Of a stretch of DNA of 64,000 bases, positions 16,594 through 25,796 are shown piece by piece. The position numbers were made by a program, and so were the translations under genes. The stretch lies in contig NZ_CANLBK010000003.1 of assembly GCF_947488835.1 (NCBI RefSeq), forward strand, positions 248,001 to 312,000, given 5' to 3'. Every line of letters starts with the position of its first letter. The first letter of the stretch is position 1. Origin of the DNA: an uncultured Marinobacter sp. Its GTDB lineage: Bacteria > Pseudomonadota > Gammaproteobacteria > Pseudomonadales > Oleiphilaceae. The notes under the pieces were generated by a model that worked only from the letters and a program-made list of their open reading frames with translations, was not told the origin of the DNA and searched no databases.

Positions 16594-17391
16594 TCAAGCC
16601 CCCGCGCTCTGCGCGTTCGCTGCAATGCCTTTGGCTTCCACTATCCCTTTCCGCCACAAACGCCATTCACCGGGTTGGTAAACATCCCACTTCTCATCGC
16701 TGGTCAGGGGCTCGGTTACAATCACGCTGACGATATCGTTCGGGGTGGTTTCTGATTCGAAATCCACAATTACGTCGGCATCCTTTAACCTCGCGGGGCC
16801 AAAGGGTGCGCGACGGGTGATGCTGGCCATTTTGGTGCTGCAGTAGGTGAACAGCCAGTCGCCGTTACTCAGCAGCAAGTTGAAAACGCCTTGCTCCGCA
16901 TATCCCTGCGACAGCTCTACCAAGTGTTGTGTAATAACCTCAATCGGCTCATCCCGGTCACACTGCTTACGCAGGTGGTTGAGAATATCGCAGAACAGGG
17001 CCTCGCTGTCTGTGTCGCCAACCGGCTCGTAGAAACCCGATGATGGCCGGAACTCGGAAAGCTGGCCATTGTGGGCAAAAACCCAGTAGCGGCCCCAGAG
17101 TTCGCGTTTGAACGGGTGGGTATTGGCCAGACAAATGTCACCTACATTGGCCTGGCGGATATGGCAGATGGCCACTTCGCTTTTGATGGGGTGGGTCTGC
17201 ACCACTTCGGCAAGCCGTGAGTTCGAGCTGGCGTCCACATCGTGGAAGGCCCGCACACCCTTGCCTTCATAAAAAGCCACACCCCAGCCGTCCTTGTGAG
17301 GGCCGGTGTCGCCGCCCCTACGGGTCAGGCCGGTGAAGCTGAAACAAAGATCGGTGGGGGTGTTGGCACTCATGGCCAATAGTTCGCACAT
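16594..17391 (-). CDS. Class II glutamine amidotransferase (YafJ-like)
   Basis: A 265-residue Ntn-type glutamine amidotransferase. The nucleophile is Cys2, exposed after removal of Met in 'MCELLAMSAN'. Family features include 'GGDTGPHKDGWGVAFYEGKG' and the glutamine-site 'FAHNGQLSEF', then 'VGDTDSEALFCDIL'. It resembles E. coli YafJ and the DUF-type stand-alone amidotransferases whose acceptor is not established. It lies downstream of a short-chain dehydrogenase on the same strand, with a strong hairpin between them, so it is probably transcribed separately. Confidence 0.88.
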   Translation of the reverse strand: MCELLAMSANTPTDLCFSFTGLTRRGGDTGPHKDGWGVAFYEGKGVRAFHDVDASSNSRLAEVVQTHPIKSEVAICHIRQANVGDICLANTHPFKRELWGRYWVFAHNGQLSEFRPSSGFYEPVGDTDSEALFCDILNHLRKQCDRDEPIEVITQHLVELSQGYAEQGVFNLLLSNGDWLFTYCSTKMASITRRAPFGPARLKDADVIVDFESETTPNDIVSVIVTEPLTSDEKWDVYQPGEWRLWRKGIVEAKGIAANAQSAGA

Positions 17392-17446
17392 AACGGGATG
17401 CGGCTCCGTGCAGGATGGGGGTTCCAGTTCAAGGATACCGCACTTG

Positions 17447-17477
17447 GGCGGGTATGCCAGCAGCCGGCATACCCGCC
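17447..17477. terminator. Hairpin downstream of the short-chain dehydrogenase
   Basis: Perfect 12-bp inverted repeat GGCGGGTATGCC / GGCATACCCGCC with a 7-base loop, located 26 bases after the dehydrogenase stop on the minus strand. A TTTCTTC run follows on the plus strand but not on the minus, so direction is uncertain. Confidence 0.55.
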
Positions 17478-17502
17478 TTTCTTCACAATCCGATAATAGC
17501 GA

Positions 17503-18324
17503 TCAGATAATCAGCTTGTTGCGGGTGAAGCGTTCCACCAGCGGCTGGTAGGCAGACCCCAGCAACCGATTAACGACATCGATACCCCAGGCATCTGGCC
17601 CGACCAGAATGCGGGATTCGTTTTTGAGAATGCCTTTAACAATGGTTTCGGCCGCTTTTTCCGGCGTGGTCATGGCTATTTGGTCGAACCCTTTACGCAA
17701 CTCTGTCGCGCTTTCCAGCCTGCTCATGCGCGCAGAATTGGCAATATTGGTACGAATACCGCCTGGGTGCACACAGCTTACAGCCACTGGCTGCTTCTCC
17801 ATTCTCATTTCCTGACGCAAGGATTCTGTAAAGCCACGAACCGCAAATTTTGCTGCATTGTAGGCGCTTTGCGTAGGTACGCCGATCAGGCCAAACACAC
17901 TGGAGATATTCACCACGTGGCCATCACCCGACGCAATCAGATGGGGCAGGAAGGCTCTTGTGCCGTGGGCGACACCCCAGAAGTCGATATCCATAATCCA
18001 CTCGAAGTCTTCATCAGACATCTCTCTCACCGTTGCCGAGAGTGCTACGCCAGCGTTGTTGATAATCACATTAACCTGGCCGAAATCTTTCACTACCTCC
18101 GCTGCATGGGCGTATATCGCGTCTCTGTCGCCAACATCCAACCGGTAGGTTTTAACCTCCGAACCCGTCAGGCCGGCGGCGGTTTCAGCAAGGCCTTCCT
18201 CGTTAACATCAGACAGCGCCAGCCTGCAGCCCCGCACTGCCAATGCCTTGGCGAGAGCCCGACCGATACCGGAGCCTGCTCCGGTGATTACCGCTACCTT
18301 GTTTTTCAGATCTTTCATGGGCAT
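17503..18324 (-). CDS. Short-chain dehydrogenase/reductase
   Basis: A 273-residue classical SDR. The cofactor motif TGxxxGxG is 'TGAGSGIG' near residue 15, the structural 'NNAGVALS' near 92, the catalytic Ser in 'VVNISSVFGLIG' and the YxxxK pair in 'QSAYNAAKFAVRGF'. Asp in 'RLALSDVNEEG' suggests NAD rather than NADP preference. The start at 18324 is chosen because an AAGAGA element precedes it and a longer frame would run into the divergent nfeD gene. Substrate unknown; it may act on acyl or alcohol intermediates given the neighbouring lipid genes. Confidence 0.88.
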   Translation of the reverse strand: MPMKDLKNKVAVITGAGSGIGRALAKALAVRGCRLALSDVNEEGLAETAAGLTGSEVKTYRLDVGDRDAIYAHAAEVVKDFGQVNVIINNAGVALSATVREMSDEDFEWIMDIDFWGVAHGTRAFLPHLIASGDGHVVNISSVFGLIGVPTQSAYNAAKFAVRGFTESLRQEMRMEKQPVAVSCVHPGGIRTNIANSARMSRLESATELRKGFDQIAMTTPEKAAETIVKGILKNESRILVGPDAWGIDVVNRLLGSAYQPLVERFTRNKLII

Positions 18325-18517
18325 TGGTCTCTTGTTGTGTGTTGCGCCTCTTAGAGAAGATACTCTAACAACTGCGCCTGAGCAGCATATGGCCTTGCGT
18401 TTCTGTATTGCACGACGCCCCGGCCAGTCGGACTCAGCCCGAGCTTTTGGGTACAATCCACTTACCGGGAGTTCAATCTCGCGGATTTCTTTCACCCTGA
18501 ACCTGCGGACTTTCTGT

Positions 18518-18976
18518 ATGGAATGGAGTCTTACACATTTTTGGCTGATTCTGGCCCTTGCATTGGGCCTGGCCGAGTTGACGTCCGGCGTGCTGTTGCT
18601 GCTGGCATTGGCTATTGCTGCTGGCCTGACTGCTGTGCTTGCCTATGTCGGCATGTCGTTCGAATGGCAACTGGTCGGAATGGGCATGTTCTCGGGCCTG
18701 CTGGTGCCAATCGCTATCCGCTGGATCCGCCCACGGTTTTCCCCCAAAGGCGTGGCCTATGGGACGACTGGCACGGGCGTCGAACAGGGAGAGCGCTATC
18801 GCACCCTGAAGCGGGATTTCGATGGCGCTACGGGGATCAAGATCAACGGCGACTTTTATCGCTTGAAAGATGACAATACCGGCGCCACCGATTTCCCTGA
18901 GGGAACCGAAGTTATTTTCAGTCAGTTTGATGGCACAACCGCCATTGTTCACACAGCCACACACAAGGAACAGTAA
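18518..18976 (+). CDS. NfeD-family membrane protein
   Basis: A 152-residue protein with two or three N-terminal membrane helices ('FWLILALALGLAELTSG', 'LLLLALAIAAGLTAVLAYVG') and a C-terminal OB-fold ('YRTLKRDFDGATGIKINGDF', 'GTEVIFSQFDGTTAIVH'). This is the short NfeD type that partners a stomatin-like SPFH protein. The ATG at 18518 is chosen over longer frames because it begins at the predicted first helix and clears the divergent dehydrogenase. The next gene starts two bases after its stop, so the pair forms an operon. Confidence 0.88.
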   Translation: MEWSLTHFWLILALALGLAELTSGVLLLLALAIAAGLTAVLAYVGMSFEWQLVGMGMFSGLLVPIAIRWIRPRFSPKGVAYGTTGTGVEQGERYRTLKRDFDGATGIKINGDFYRLKDDNTGATDFPEGTEVIFSQFDGTTAIVHTATHKEQ

Positions 18977-18978
18977 GT

Positions 18979-20013
18979 ATGGAAGCGTTTATTACACCCG
19001 GGCTGATCATCAGCCTCATTGTTGTCGCCATCGGCATTTTCATCATTGCCAAAGGGCTGGTGATCATCCGTCAGTCAGAAGTGATGGTTATTGAGCGTCT
19101 GGGCTCTTTCAACCGGGTTCTGGAAAGTGGTGTAAACATCATTATTCCCTTTGTCGAACGCCCCCGCCCCATCACCATGATCCGCTACATGCGCATGGGC
19201 GAGGAATACCACCCGATGATGACTGACGAAACCCGCATCGACCGCCGGGAAACCGTGATGGACTTCCCCGGCCAGCCAGTGGTGACCACCGATAACGTGA
19301 CCGTGAAGATCAATGGCGCGCTCTATTACCAGATCATCGACCCCCGCCGTGCGGTATACGAAGTGGCCAACATGAGCCAAGCGGTAGAAGTATTGGCTAA
19401 AACCACCTTGCGTTCAGTAGTGGGCAAAATGGAACTGGATAAGCTGTTTGAATCCCGCGCTGAGGTGAACAACGCCATTCAGGCCGAAATGGAAGAAGCG
19501 GCCTCAAAGTGGGGCGTAAAGCTGACTCGGGTAGAGGTTCAGGACATCAGCATGCCGGAAGAAGTTGAAGAGGCCATGCGCCTGCAAATGGCCGCCGAGC
19601 GTAAACGCCGAGCTACGGTAACCGAGGCAGAAGGTGAAAAATCAGCCGCTATTGCCAAGGCGCAAGGCCAGCGTGAATCTGCCATTCTTAACGCCCAGGG
19701 CGACAAGGAATCTGCCATTTTGCGTGCTCAGGGTGAGCAGGAATCCATTCGCCTGGTACTGAGCGCTATGGGTGACTCTGAAGACAACAAGCAAACCGTT
19801 ATCGGCTACCTGCTGGGCCAGAGTTACATCAAGGTATTGCCGAACATGGCAAAAGACGGCGAGCGCGTGTTTGTGCCCTACGAGTCTTCTGCTCTGTTGG
19901 GCTCAATGGGCATGTTCCGGGAACTGGCCGGCAGCCCGGAAGACGCCGTACGCCAGTCACTGCAGCGGGATGGCCTGCGCGGTGGTTTGGTAGGCGGTGC
20001 CAGCAACGCCTGA
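18979..20013 (+). CDS. SPFH/stomatin-like (paraslipin) protein, QmcA type
   Basis: A 344-residue membrane-anchored scaffold protein. A single N-terminal helix ('LIISLIVVAIGIFIIAKGLV') is followed by the SPFH domain ('SEVMVIERLGSFNRVLESGV') and a long Ala/Glu/Gln-rich coiled coil with the repeats 'KSAAIAKAQGQRESAILNAQ' and 'GDKESAILRAQGEQESI'. Such proteins form ring assemblies and organise membrane microdomains and proteases; with NfeD they form a conserved two-gene unit. Length and order match that unit. Confidence 0.92.
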   Translation: MEAFITPGLIISLIVVAIGIFIIAKGLVIIRQSEVMVIERLGSFNRVLESGVNIIIPFVERPRPITMIRYMRMGEEYHPMMTDETRIDRRETVMDFPGQPVVTTDNVTVKINGALYYQIIDPRRAVYEVANMSQAVEVLAKTTLRSVVGKMELDKLFESRAEVNNAIQAEMEEAASKWGVKLTRVEVQDISMPEEVEEAMRLQMAAERKRRATVTEAEGEKSAAIAKAQGQRESAILNAQGDKESAILRAQGEQESIRLVLSAMGDSEDNKQTVIGYLLGQSYIKVLPNMAKDGERVFVPYESSALLGSMGMFRELAGSPEDAVRQSLQRDGLRGGLVGGASNA

Positions 20014-20030
20014 TTCTCTGGCTTGCGTAC

Positions 20031-20065
20031 GGACAACCTGCCGGGCTCAGCCCAGCAGGTTGTCC
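20031..20065. terminator. Bidirectional terminator hairpin between paraslipin and yfbR
   Basis: An 11-bp perfect stem GGACAACCTGC / GCAGGTTGTCC encloses a further GGCT/AGCC pairing. It lies 18 bases after the paraslipin stop and overlaps the last codons of the convergent yfbR gene. No long T run is present. Confidence 0.55.
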
Positions 20066-20640
20066 AACGGTTCTTCGTAACTGGCCGCGAACACTTCCAT
20101 AAAGTAGGTCACTTCCGGCAACCTTTCCTGCACAAGCCTCTCTCGGATTTGCTTCTCCGCAGGCTCAAACTCGCGGTTACCCGCACGCACCTCTGCTTGG
20201 CATTTCAGCCAGGCTGACAGACGGTCTGCTGCCTTGATCAGTTCACGATCCTCATCTGGTAATTGGGACTCCTGAAGGTAGGGCGCAAAGTCCTCACGCA
20301 GGTCTTCCGGTAACAATGCCAGCAGCTCCGCTTCTGCCTTATGCTCAATATCGCCAAAAGCCTCTCGCATAACCTTGGAGTGGTACTTTATGGGCGTGGG
20401 CATATCGCCGGTTATAACCTCTGTTGCATCGTGGTACAGCGCTGCAGCGGCAATTTTGTCGGCATTCACCTGCCCGCCAAAGTGCCGGTTGCGAATCAGC
20501 GCCAAAGCGTGGGCCAACGTAGCCACTTCCCAGGAGTGGGTCGCTACATTTTCCTCTATGGCGTTGCGCATCAACCCCCAGCGCTTAATCCAGCGCAAGC
20601 GGGAAACGTATGCAAAAAAATGACTGCTGGCCTTAGGCAC
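20047..20640 (-). CDS. yfbR: 5'-deoxynucleotidase YfbR
   Basis: A 197-residue HD-domain phosphohydrolase that dephosphorylates deoxynucleoside 5'-monophosphates in the cytoplasm, part of nucleotide salvage. Metal ligands are seen as His35 ('NVATHSWEVATLAH'), His70-Asp71 ('ALYHDATEVITGDM') and a later Asp in 'LIKAADRLSAWLKC'. The substrate-loop 'DMPTPIKYHSKVM' is well conserved with E. coli YfbR, and the length is typical. It is convergent with the stomatin-like gene. Confidence 0.93.
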   Translation of the reverse strand: MPKASSHFFAYVSRLRWIKRWGLMRNAIEENVATHSWEVATLAHALALIRNRHFGGQVNADKIAAAALYHDATEVITGDMPTPIKYHSKVMREAFGDIEHKAEAELLALLPEDLREDFAPYLQESQLPDEDRELIKAADRLSAWLKCQAEVRAGNREFEPAEKQIRERLVQERLPEVTYFMEVFAASYEEPLDNLLG

Positions 20641-20684
20641 GCGCTGTGTTCCTTTTGAATGCTGTTATGTGCTTCATGAATGTC

Positions 20685-23525
20685 TTAGCGGGAATCCAGA
20701 GTAAACCCAACGATAACCTTGCCACCTTCCGATACCGTCGCATCACGGGAAGGCTCGAGCAGAAACAACTGCTTGGCTGGCACATCGTGGGTGTCTCGCA
20801 GTATATCCATCAATACACCAGCGCGGGCGCTGGCGAGATTATTCAGCGTCTCAGGCGCCAGTGATCGCTCGCCCGCAAGATACGCCTCGCGGGCCTCTTC
20901 CCAGGCCTGTTCTGTCAGTTCGACGCTTTGGTTTGCTGCCAGCTCATCACGCAGAAGCACCAGGCCATCAGCGTTGGGTGAAACACCACCGCGCACGTTC
21001 AGCAGCAGATTCGGCCGATCAAGCAAGGCGTTGCCCAAAGCCGCCAGCTTTTCAGCCTCACCCGGGGCCAGCCTGTTGGTGCCCGGCTCAAAACCTATCT
21101 GCCCCAGCTCTTCGCCACTCAAGCCCGCAAGCTCGGCAATGGAGCCCAGCATACTGAACGGCGATGTTGCCGCTTTTGCCAGCAAATTTACAAAGGTGCG
21201 CATCACCACTTGGCCCACTCTGAAATCAGGGTTACTCATATCGCCGCTGATGGGCAAGTTCACCTCAATAACACCATTGTTGTCCCGCAGCAGCGCCAGC
21301 CCCATTTTCACTGGTGCATTCACGGCGTCTTCACTGGCAATCGCCTGCCCCAAACCAAGGCGATCCATAACCACCCGGTTCGATGCGTTTATCTGGCTAC
21401 CGGTAATCTCATAATCAAGATCCAGTTCCAGCTTGCCGCTGTCGATGCTATAGCCCAGATACCGCCCCAAATAAGGCGTAAGGGCAGGCAAGGAGAGGTC
21501 CTTCATCACCAGTGTGAGGTTGTTGGTTTCTTCAGCCCCCAGAGTGCCGATTGTGCCATCAAGCTCCATACTCGCACTGCCTCCTACTCGCCCTTTCAGG
21601 CTAATCTTGCCCTGTTGGGGCGACACGTTGCTAAGGCCGGAAACAGTGCCATTAAGCTGGTCAATAGAGGTTGTAAAGGCCGGCTTCAACGTGCGGTCTG
21701 TATAGTCGAGTGCGCCTTGTTCAAGCACCAACTGGCCAATACGGAAAATCAGCCCGGACTCATCCGTGGGTTCTTGCTGAGCTGGCTCGGCCGCAATATC
21801 CGTTTCAGAATCCCGGCTGATCCGGGCAAGGTTATGAACGTTATCCGTGTTGCGTACCAGATTAATCGCTGGCTGGGCGAGGGTCACCGTGCCAATTTCG
21901 AGCCGCGCCGGATGCACGTTGTACTCGATGGGCGCAAGGCGCAGCGTTTTCCATGAAACAAGAGGTTCCTTACTGTCCGGCAATTGGAGGTTCAACCCGG
22001 AAACCTCAGCAGTACCACTGAAGGTGCCGGTTAAAGGCTCTTGCTGACCATCCAGATCAAGATTTCCATCCAGCCCCAGTGTGCCGTCTGCAATTGCGAG
22101 ATTGGCCGATTCCTGCAAATAGGGTTCGAACGCCGCCAGAAGAATGCCTGAGCCAGAGATGGCGGCCTCCAACGCAAATGGCTCAGGGGTCAGCTGGCCC
22201 TTAACGGATAGCTTGCCCCCGCTGCCCAGAGTCGCCTGAAGCTCATACGGCACCTGATCTTCCATCTCGCTGTTTATGCTTCCGATAGATAGCGACAGTG
22301 GTTCAAGCTCAAGTTCCGCTGGCGATCCGGGCTGCTGGTCCTGCCAGAGCACTCGGCCATCAGACACATCGATGCCCGCAAGCGACCAGCGAAACGGCCG
22401 CTGAGTTTCCGCTGGTGCGGGCTCGCCTGATTTGGAGGCGCTCTCCTCATTGCCCGCCTCATTCTGTTCGGAAAACGCTGCAAGCGAGGCAATCCAGTCA
22501 ATTTCTCCCTGGTTGTTCCGCTCCAGCGCAATATCCGGCTGCACCAGAGAGATTTTTCCAACTTGGGCTGCACGAGCCCGGAGATCAAACCCGATATCCT
22601 CGATGGCGATTGAGGCTGTATTCAAACGCGCCTGTTCAGCCTTCTTATTTGGCGCAACTGCAAGATTTTCCACCAGCACCCGGCCATTCGTGGTGACAAG
22701 TTGCAGCCTATCCCCTGCTTGCAACTCGTAATCGGAACCCACGGTTACTTTACCTCCGAGCAAACCGTAGGGCAGGTAGGGTGTCAGGAAGTGCCCGAGT
22801 GTTTTGTGGTCGACCCCTGAAACAGCAAGATTCCCGCTGGAATAAAGAGGCGTAATACTGAGATTGCCTTGCCACTTGATCGTCTGATCACCTATGGCTG
22901 CCTGCAGGTGGTAGTCGCTGTTGCGATCATCCCGCTGCCAGGTGGCCAGATCACTCAAGGTAAGATCCAGCGGCAGAATGCGGAACTCTGCCATTTCTGG
23001 CTGAGTGAAATCCCGGAACAGCAACTCACCGCCGTTGATGGTGAGCTGTTGAAAGTAAATCGAGGGAGGCGACTGACCCTCCTCTGGCTCTGCGGACTCG
23101 TCAAGCGCCTCCTTTTCTCTTGCGCTGGCCGCCTGAAAGTCCCGGGCGAAATTCACGCTGTAATCGTCAAGCAAATCCAGCCGGATGAACGGCTCATCCA
23201 GCTCAATCGCCTCAAACCCGACAATACCGCGAAGCAACTCAAAGAAATTCAGGTTGATATACAGACGATCAAATCCCACGACCTTTTGATTATCACTGTC
23301 CTGGGCCGAAAGGTTCAGGGCCTCAACGCTCAATGCAAACGGGTTACTGTTGATATCACCCACCTCTGTCTGCCAGCTCATGTGTTGTTCCAGCTGATCT
23401 GGCAAAGCTCGCTTTAACCACCAGGGCAACACCAGAAAGCCCGCCAAGCTGTACAGCAGGATGAGTACAAGCGCGACGATAATCAGAATTCCGGGAAGGC
23501 GACTGCGCTGTCGGCTTTCAGCCAC
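20685..23525 (-). CDS. DUF748/AsmA-like envelope protein
   Basis: A 946-residue protein anchored by one N-terminal helix ('[20 protein letters not shown]'), followed by a very long periplasmic part made of repeating beta segments such as '[11 protein letters not shown]', '[12 protein letters not shown]' and '[18 protein letters not shown]'. The ending '[20 protein letters not shown]' resembles an OmpA-type peptidoglycan-contact region seen at the end of DUF748 proteins. AsmA-like proteins are thought to bridge the periplasm and move phospholipid to the outer membrane. The GTG at 23525 is chosen because AGGAG lies six bases upstream; the frame stays open 34 codons further without a site. Confidence 0.85.
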   Translation of the reverse strand: MAESRQRSRLPGILIIVALVLILLYSLAGFLVLPWWLKRALPDQLEQHMSWQTEVGDINSNPFALSVEALNLSAQDSDNQKVVGFDRLYINLNFFELLRGIVGFEAIELDEPFIRLDLLDDYSVNFARDFQAASAREKEALDESAEPEEGQSPPSIYFQQLTINGGELLFRDFTQPEMAEFRILPLDLTLSDLATWQRDDRNSDYHLQAAIGDQTIKWQGNLSITPLYSSGNLAVSGVDHKTLGHFLTPYLPYGLLGGKVTVGSDYELQAGDRLQLVTTNGRVLVENLAVAPNKKAEQARLNTASIAIEDIGFDLRARAAQVGKISLVQPDIALERNNQGEIDWIASLAAFSEQNEAGNEESASKSGEPAPAETQRPFRWSLAGIDVSDGRVLWQDQQPGSPAELELEPLSLSIGSINSEMEDQVPYELQATLGSGGKLSVKGQLTPEPFALEAAISGSGILLAAFEPYLQESANLAIADGTLGLDGNLDLDGQQEPLTGTFSGTAEVSGLNLQLPDSKEPLVSWKTLRLAPIEYNVHPARLEIGTVTLAQPAINLVRNTDNVHNLARISRDSETDIAAEPAQQEPTDESGLIFRIGQLVLEQGALDYTDRTLKPAFTTSIDQLNGTVSGLSNVSPQQGKISLKGRVGGSASMELDGTIGTLGAEETNNLTLVMKDLSLPALTPYLGRYLGYSIDSGKLELDLDYEITGSQINASNRVVMDRLGLGQAIASEDAVNAPVKMGLALLRDNNGVIEVNLPISGDMSNPDFRVGQVVMRTFVNLLAKAATSPFSMLGSIAELAGLSGEELGQIGFEPGTNRLAPGEAEKLAALGNALLDRPNLLLNVRGGVSPNADGLVLLRDELAANQSVELTEQAWEEAREAYLAGERSLAPETLNNLASARAGVLMDILRDTHDVPAKQLFLLEPSRDATVSEGGKVIVGFTLDSR

Positions 23526-23728
23526 GTTTTTCTCCTTTGAGACGAGGGGGGCTAGAGCAAATAATCTCTCACAAGGATAGTCCGGAGAACGCCTGTTTGT
23601 CAGCCATTGTGCAGCAACCGCTGACATGGGAAACCGAACTCTATATCCTGAGCGCTCTTACCTGGCATGATTTCCAGTTAGTTTTTTACACGTCTTTTGT
23701 GGTTTTCAGTGATCGAGAGGGGGCATTT

Positions 23729-24364
23729 ATGGACATCAGCGATATGCGTCGCGATTTTGAAAGTGAAGGGCTCGATCATGAAGCCCTGAACAACGATCCT
23801 GTGCAACAGTTCGAAGCCTGGTTCGGAGACGCGCGCGATGCTGGTATTCTTGAGCCCAACGCCATGTCACTGGCCACTTCGGGTGCCGACAACATGCCCG
23901 ATTTGCGCACTGTGCTGCTGAAGTACTTTGATAACCGCGGTTTTGTGTTCTATACCAATTATGAAAGCCGGAAAGCCCACGAAATTGAAGATAACCCTCA
24001 GGCGGCACTGCTATTTCCCTGGATCGGCCTGAATCGTCAGGTGCGAATTCAGGGCAAAGTAGAGAAGGTCAGTAAAACCGAATCCCTCAAGTACTTTGCT
24101 TCGCGCCCGAGAGGCAGCCAGATTGGCGCCTGGGTTTCCGAGCAGAGCAAGGCCATCACGTCACGAGGGCTACTTGAGCAGAAAGTGGCGGAAATGAAAC
24201 GCAAATTCAGCGAAGGCGAGGTGCCACTACCCGGCTTTTGGGGTGGCTATCGCGTTGTACCTGAACGCATTGAGTTCTGGCAAGGCCGCCCCAGCCGCCT
24301 TCACGATCGGTTCGAATACGTGAGGGAAGGCGATGGCTGGCTCATTCAACGACTCCAACCCTGA
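23729..24364 (+). CDS. pdxH: Pyridoxine/pyridoxamine 5'-phosphate oxidase PdxH
   Basis: A 211-residue FMN enzyme that oxidises pyridoxine or pyridoxamine 5'-phosphate to pyridoxal 5'-phosphate in the cytoplasm. Conserved parts: FMN-binding '[20 protein letters not shown]', '[17 protein letters not shown]', '[12 protein letters not shown]' and the C-terminal substrate motif '[16 protein letters not shown]'. The final residues read RLQP where RLxP is usual. The start at 23729 follows a GAGAGGGGG site; a longer frame to 23537 lacks one. The next gene overlaps it by 32 bases. Confidence 0.95.
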   Translation: MDISDMRRDFESEGLDHEALNNDPVQQFEAWFGDARDAGILEPNAMSLATSGADNMPDLRTVLLKYFDNRGFVFYTNYESRKAHEIEDNPQAALLFPWIGLNRQVRIQGKVEKVSKTESLKYFASRPRGSQIGAWVSEQSKAITSRGLLEQKVAEMKRKFSEGEVPLPGFWGGYRVVPERIEFWQGRPSRLHDRFEYVREGDGWLIQRLQP

Positions 24365-25109
24365 TTCCGGAGGCGTTCTGCAAAAGCCCACCATAAAACT
24401 GTGCCATCAAACGGGGCAAGTGCCCAGCACAGCACCGAGTTGGCTGACAGACCATGAACTTGACCGATACGCTCAGCTCAGTGGCGATCGCGCGGCTGAG
24501 TTTCTTACCAGCCGATGGTTAATCCGCCAGGCTTTAAGCAAGGCAGGCTCTATGGAGCCAGACCTGTGTTACCCGGTGGAAGGCCGCCCAACGGCCGCGG
24601 CCTGCCCGGCGGGTTGGCACCTCTCCCTGAGCCATAGCCATGGGCTGTCTGCCTGCGCGACTCAATACGGCTCGCCAGTGGGTATAGACATCGAGCCCAG
24701 CAAACGACACCCGCAATGGCAAAAGGTGGTTAAACGCTGGTTCTCCCCGGTTGAACAGGAATGGCTGTTTCAGGAAGATGATTCCCAGGCGTTCCTTCAA
24801 GCCTGGACGCTGAAAGAAGCCTGGTTAAAGGCCACTGGCCGTGGCATTGCGGGCAATCTTCAAACGCTGGAGGTGCGCAGGAATTTTGAGCTCTACGGCG
24901 ACCAGCCAGACGGCCTCTGGCAGGCCTGTGTATTTTATACAGAGGGGTACTTGTGCACACTGGTGTACAGACAAAACGCAGATAGTGAGGGTGGTTCATG
25001 GCCACGGATCACACTGCTGGAACCGCCCCTCGATGATTACAGCCTGAGCTCAGCGCAGGCACTGGATACGCACTGGGAGCCCATCTTTCATCGCAATATC
25101 CAGGCATAG
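24333..25109 (+). CDS. 4'-phosphopantetheinyl transferase (Sfp/AcpT type)
   Basis: A 258-residue enzyme that moves phosphopantetheine from CoA to a carrier-protein serine. The two hallmark motifs are '[13 protein letters not shown]' (metal-binding Asp-x-Glu) and '[18 protein letters not shown]', with '[15 protein letters not shown]' as the P1 region. It starts inside the end of pdxH, after AGGGAAGG, so it is coupled to it. Which carrier protein it serves (fatty acid, polyketide or peptide synthesis) cannot be seen here, as no synthase is in the window. Confidence 0.9.
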   Translation: MAGSFNDSNPDSGGVLQKPTIKLCHQTGQVPSTAPSWLTDHELDRYAQLSGDRAAEFLTSRWLIRQALSKAGSMEPDLCYPVEGRPTAAACPAGWHLSLSHSHGLSACATQYGSPVGIDIEPSKRHPQWQKVVKRWFSPVEQEWLFQEDDSQAFLQAWTLKEAWLKATGRGIAGNLQTLEVRRNFELYGDQPDGLWQACVFYTEGYLCTLVYRQNADSEGGSWPRITLLEPPLDDYSLSSAQALDTHWEPIFHRNIQA

Positions 25110-25142
25110 CCACAGCATTGATACCGACTGAAGGGCCGTAGC

Positions 25143-25745
25143 ATGGCAGTTTCGCAGGAAAATCAAACACCCCCGGAGCGCTGCTCATGGTGCGGTACCG
25201 ATCCGCTTTACGTTCACTACCACGACACAGTGTGGGGGCGACCTGAATACGACGACCTGGCTCTGTTTGAAAAGCTCTGCCTGGACGGCCAACAGGCCGG
25301 CCTGAGCTGGATAACCATTCTGCGCAAACAGGAAAGCTATCGGGCTGCCTATGATGACTTCGATCCAGAGAAAATCATTCAGTACGATGATGCCAAAGTG
25401 GCGGAATTATTAGCGAATCCTGGCATTGTGCGAAACAGGCTGAAAGTGCAGTCGATCATCAAAAACGCCAAAGGCTTTTTGAAACTGCAGCAAGAAGGTA
25501 CAGGGTTTTCAGAGTTTCTCTGGTCGTTCGTAGGCAACAAGCCCATTCAGAACCAGTGGTCCAGCTTTGCAGAGGTACCCGTTACTACGCCGGAATCCGA
25601 GGCTATGTCGAAGGCGCTAAAACGCGCAGGGTTCAACTTTGTTGGTCCAACCATTGTTTATGCGTTCATGCAGGCCACCGGTATGGTCAACGACCACATG
25701 GTGCATTGCCCACAACACACTCAATGTCGACTAGTGGCGCAATAA
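25143..25745 (+). CDS. tag: DNA-3-methyladenine glycosylase I
   Basis: A 200-residue base-excision repair enzyme that removes 3-methyladenine from DNA. The N-terminal zinc-binding start 'ERCSWCGTDPLYVHYHDTVW' and 'LFEKLCLDGQQAGLSWITIL' are diagnostic, the Glu/Trp-lined base pocket lies in this region, and the C-terminal 'MVNDHMVHCPQH' supplies further zinc ligands. The length matches Tag. It is 33 bases after the transferase gene on the same strand and converges on the aspartate kinase gene. Confidence 0.94.
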   Translation: MAVSQENQTPPERCSWCGTDPLYVHYHDTVWGRPEYDDLALFEKLCLDGQQAGLSWITILRKQESYRAAYDDFDPEKIIQYDDAKVAELLANPGIVRNRLKVQSIIKNAKGFLKLQQEGTGFSEFLWSFVGNKPIQNQWSSFAEVPVTTPESEAMSKALKRAGFNFVGPTIVYAFMQATGMVNDHMVHCPQHTQCRLVAQ

Positions 25746-25796
25746 GGCCGTTCACTGCCCTTTACGAGCAGCGAACGCAGCCGGGATCTCAACCGA

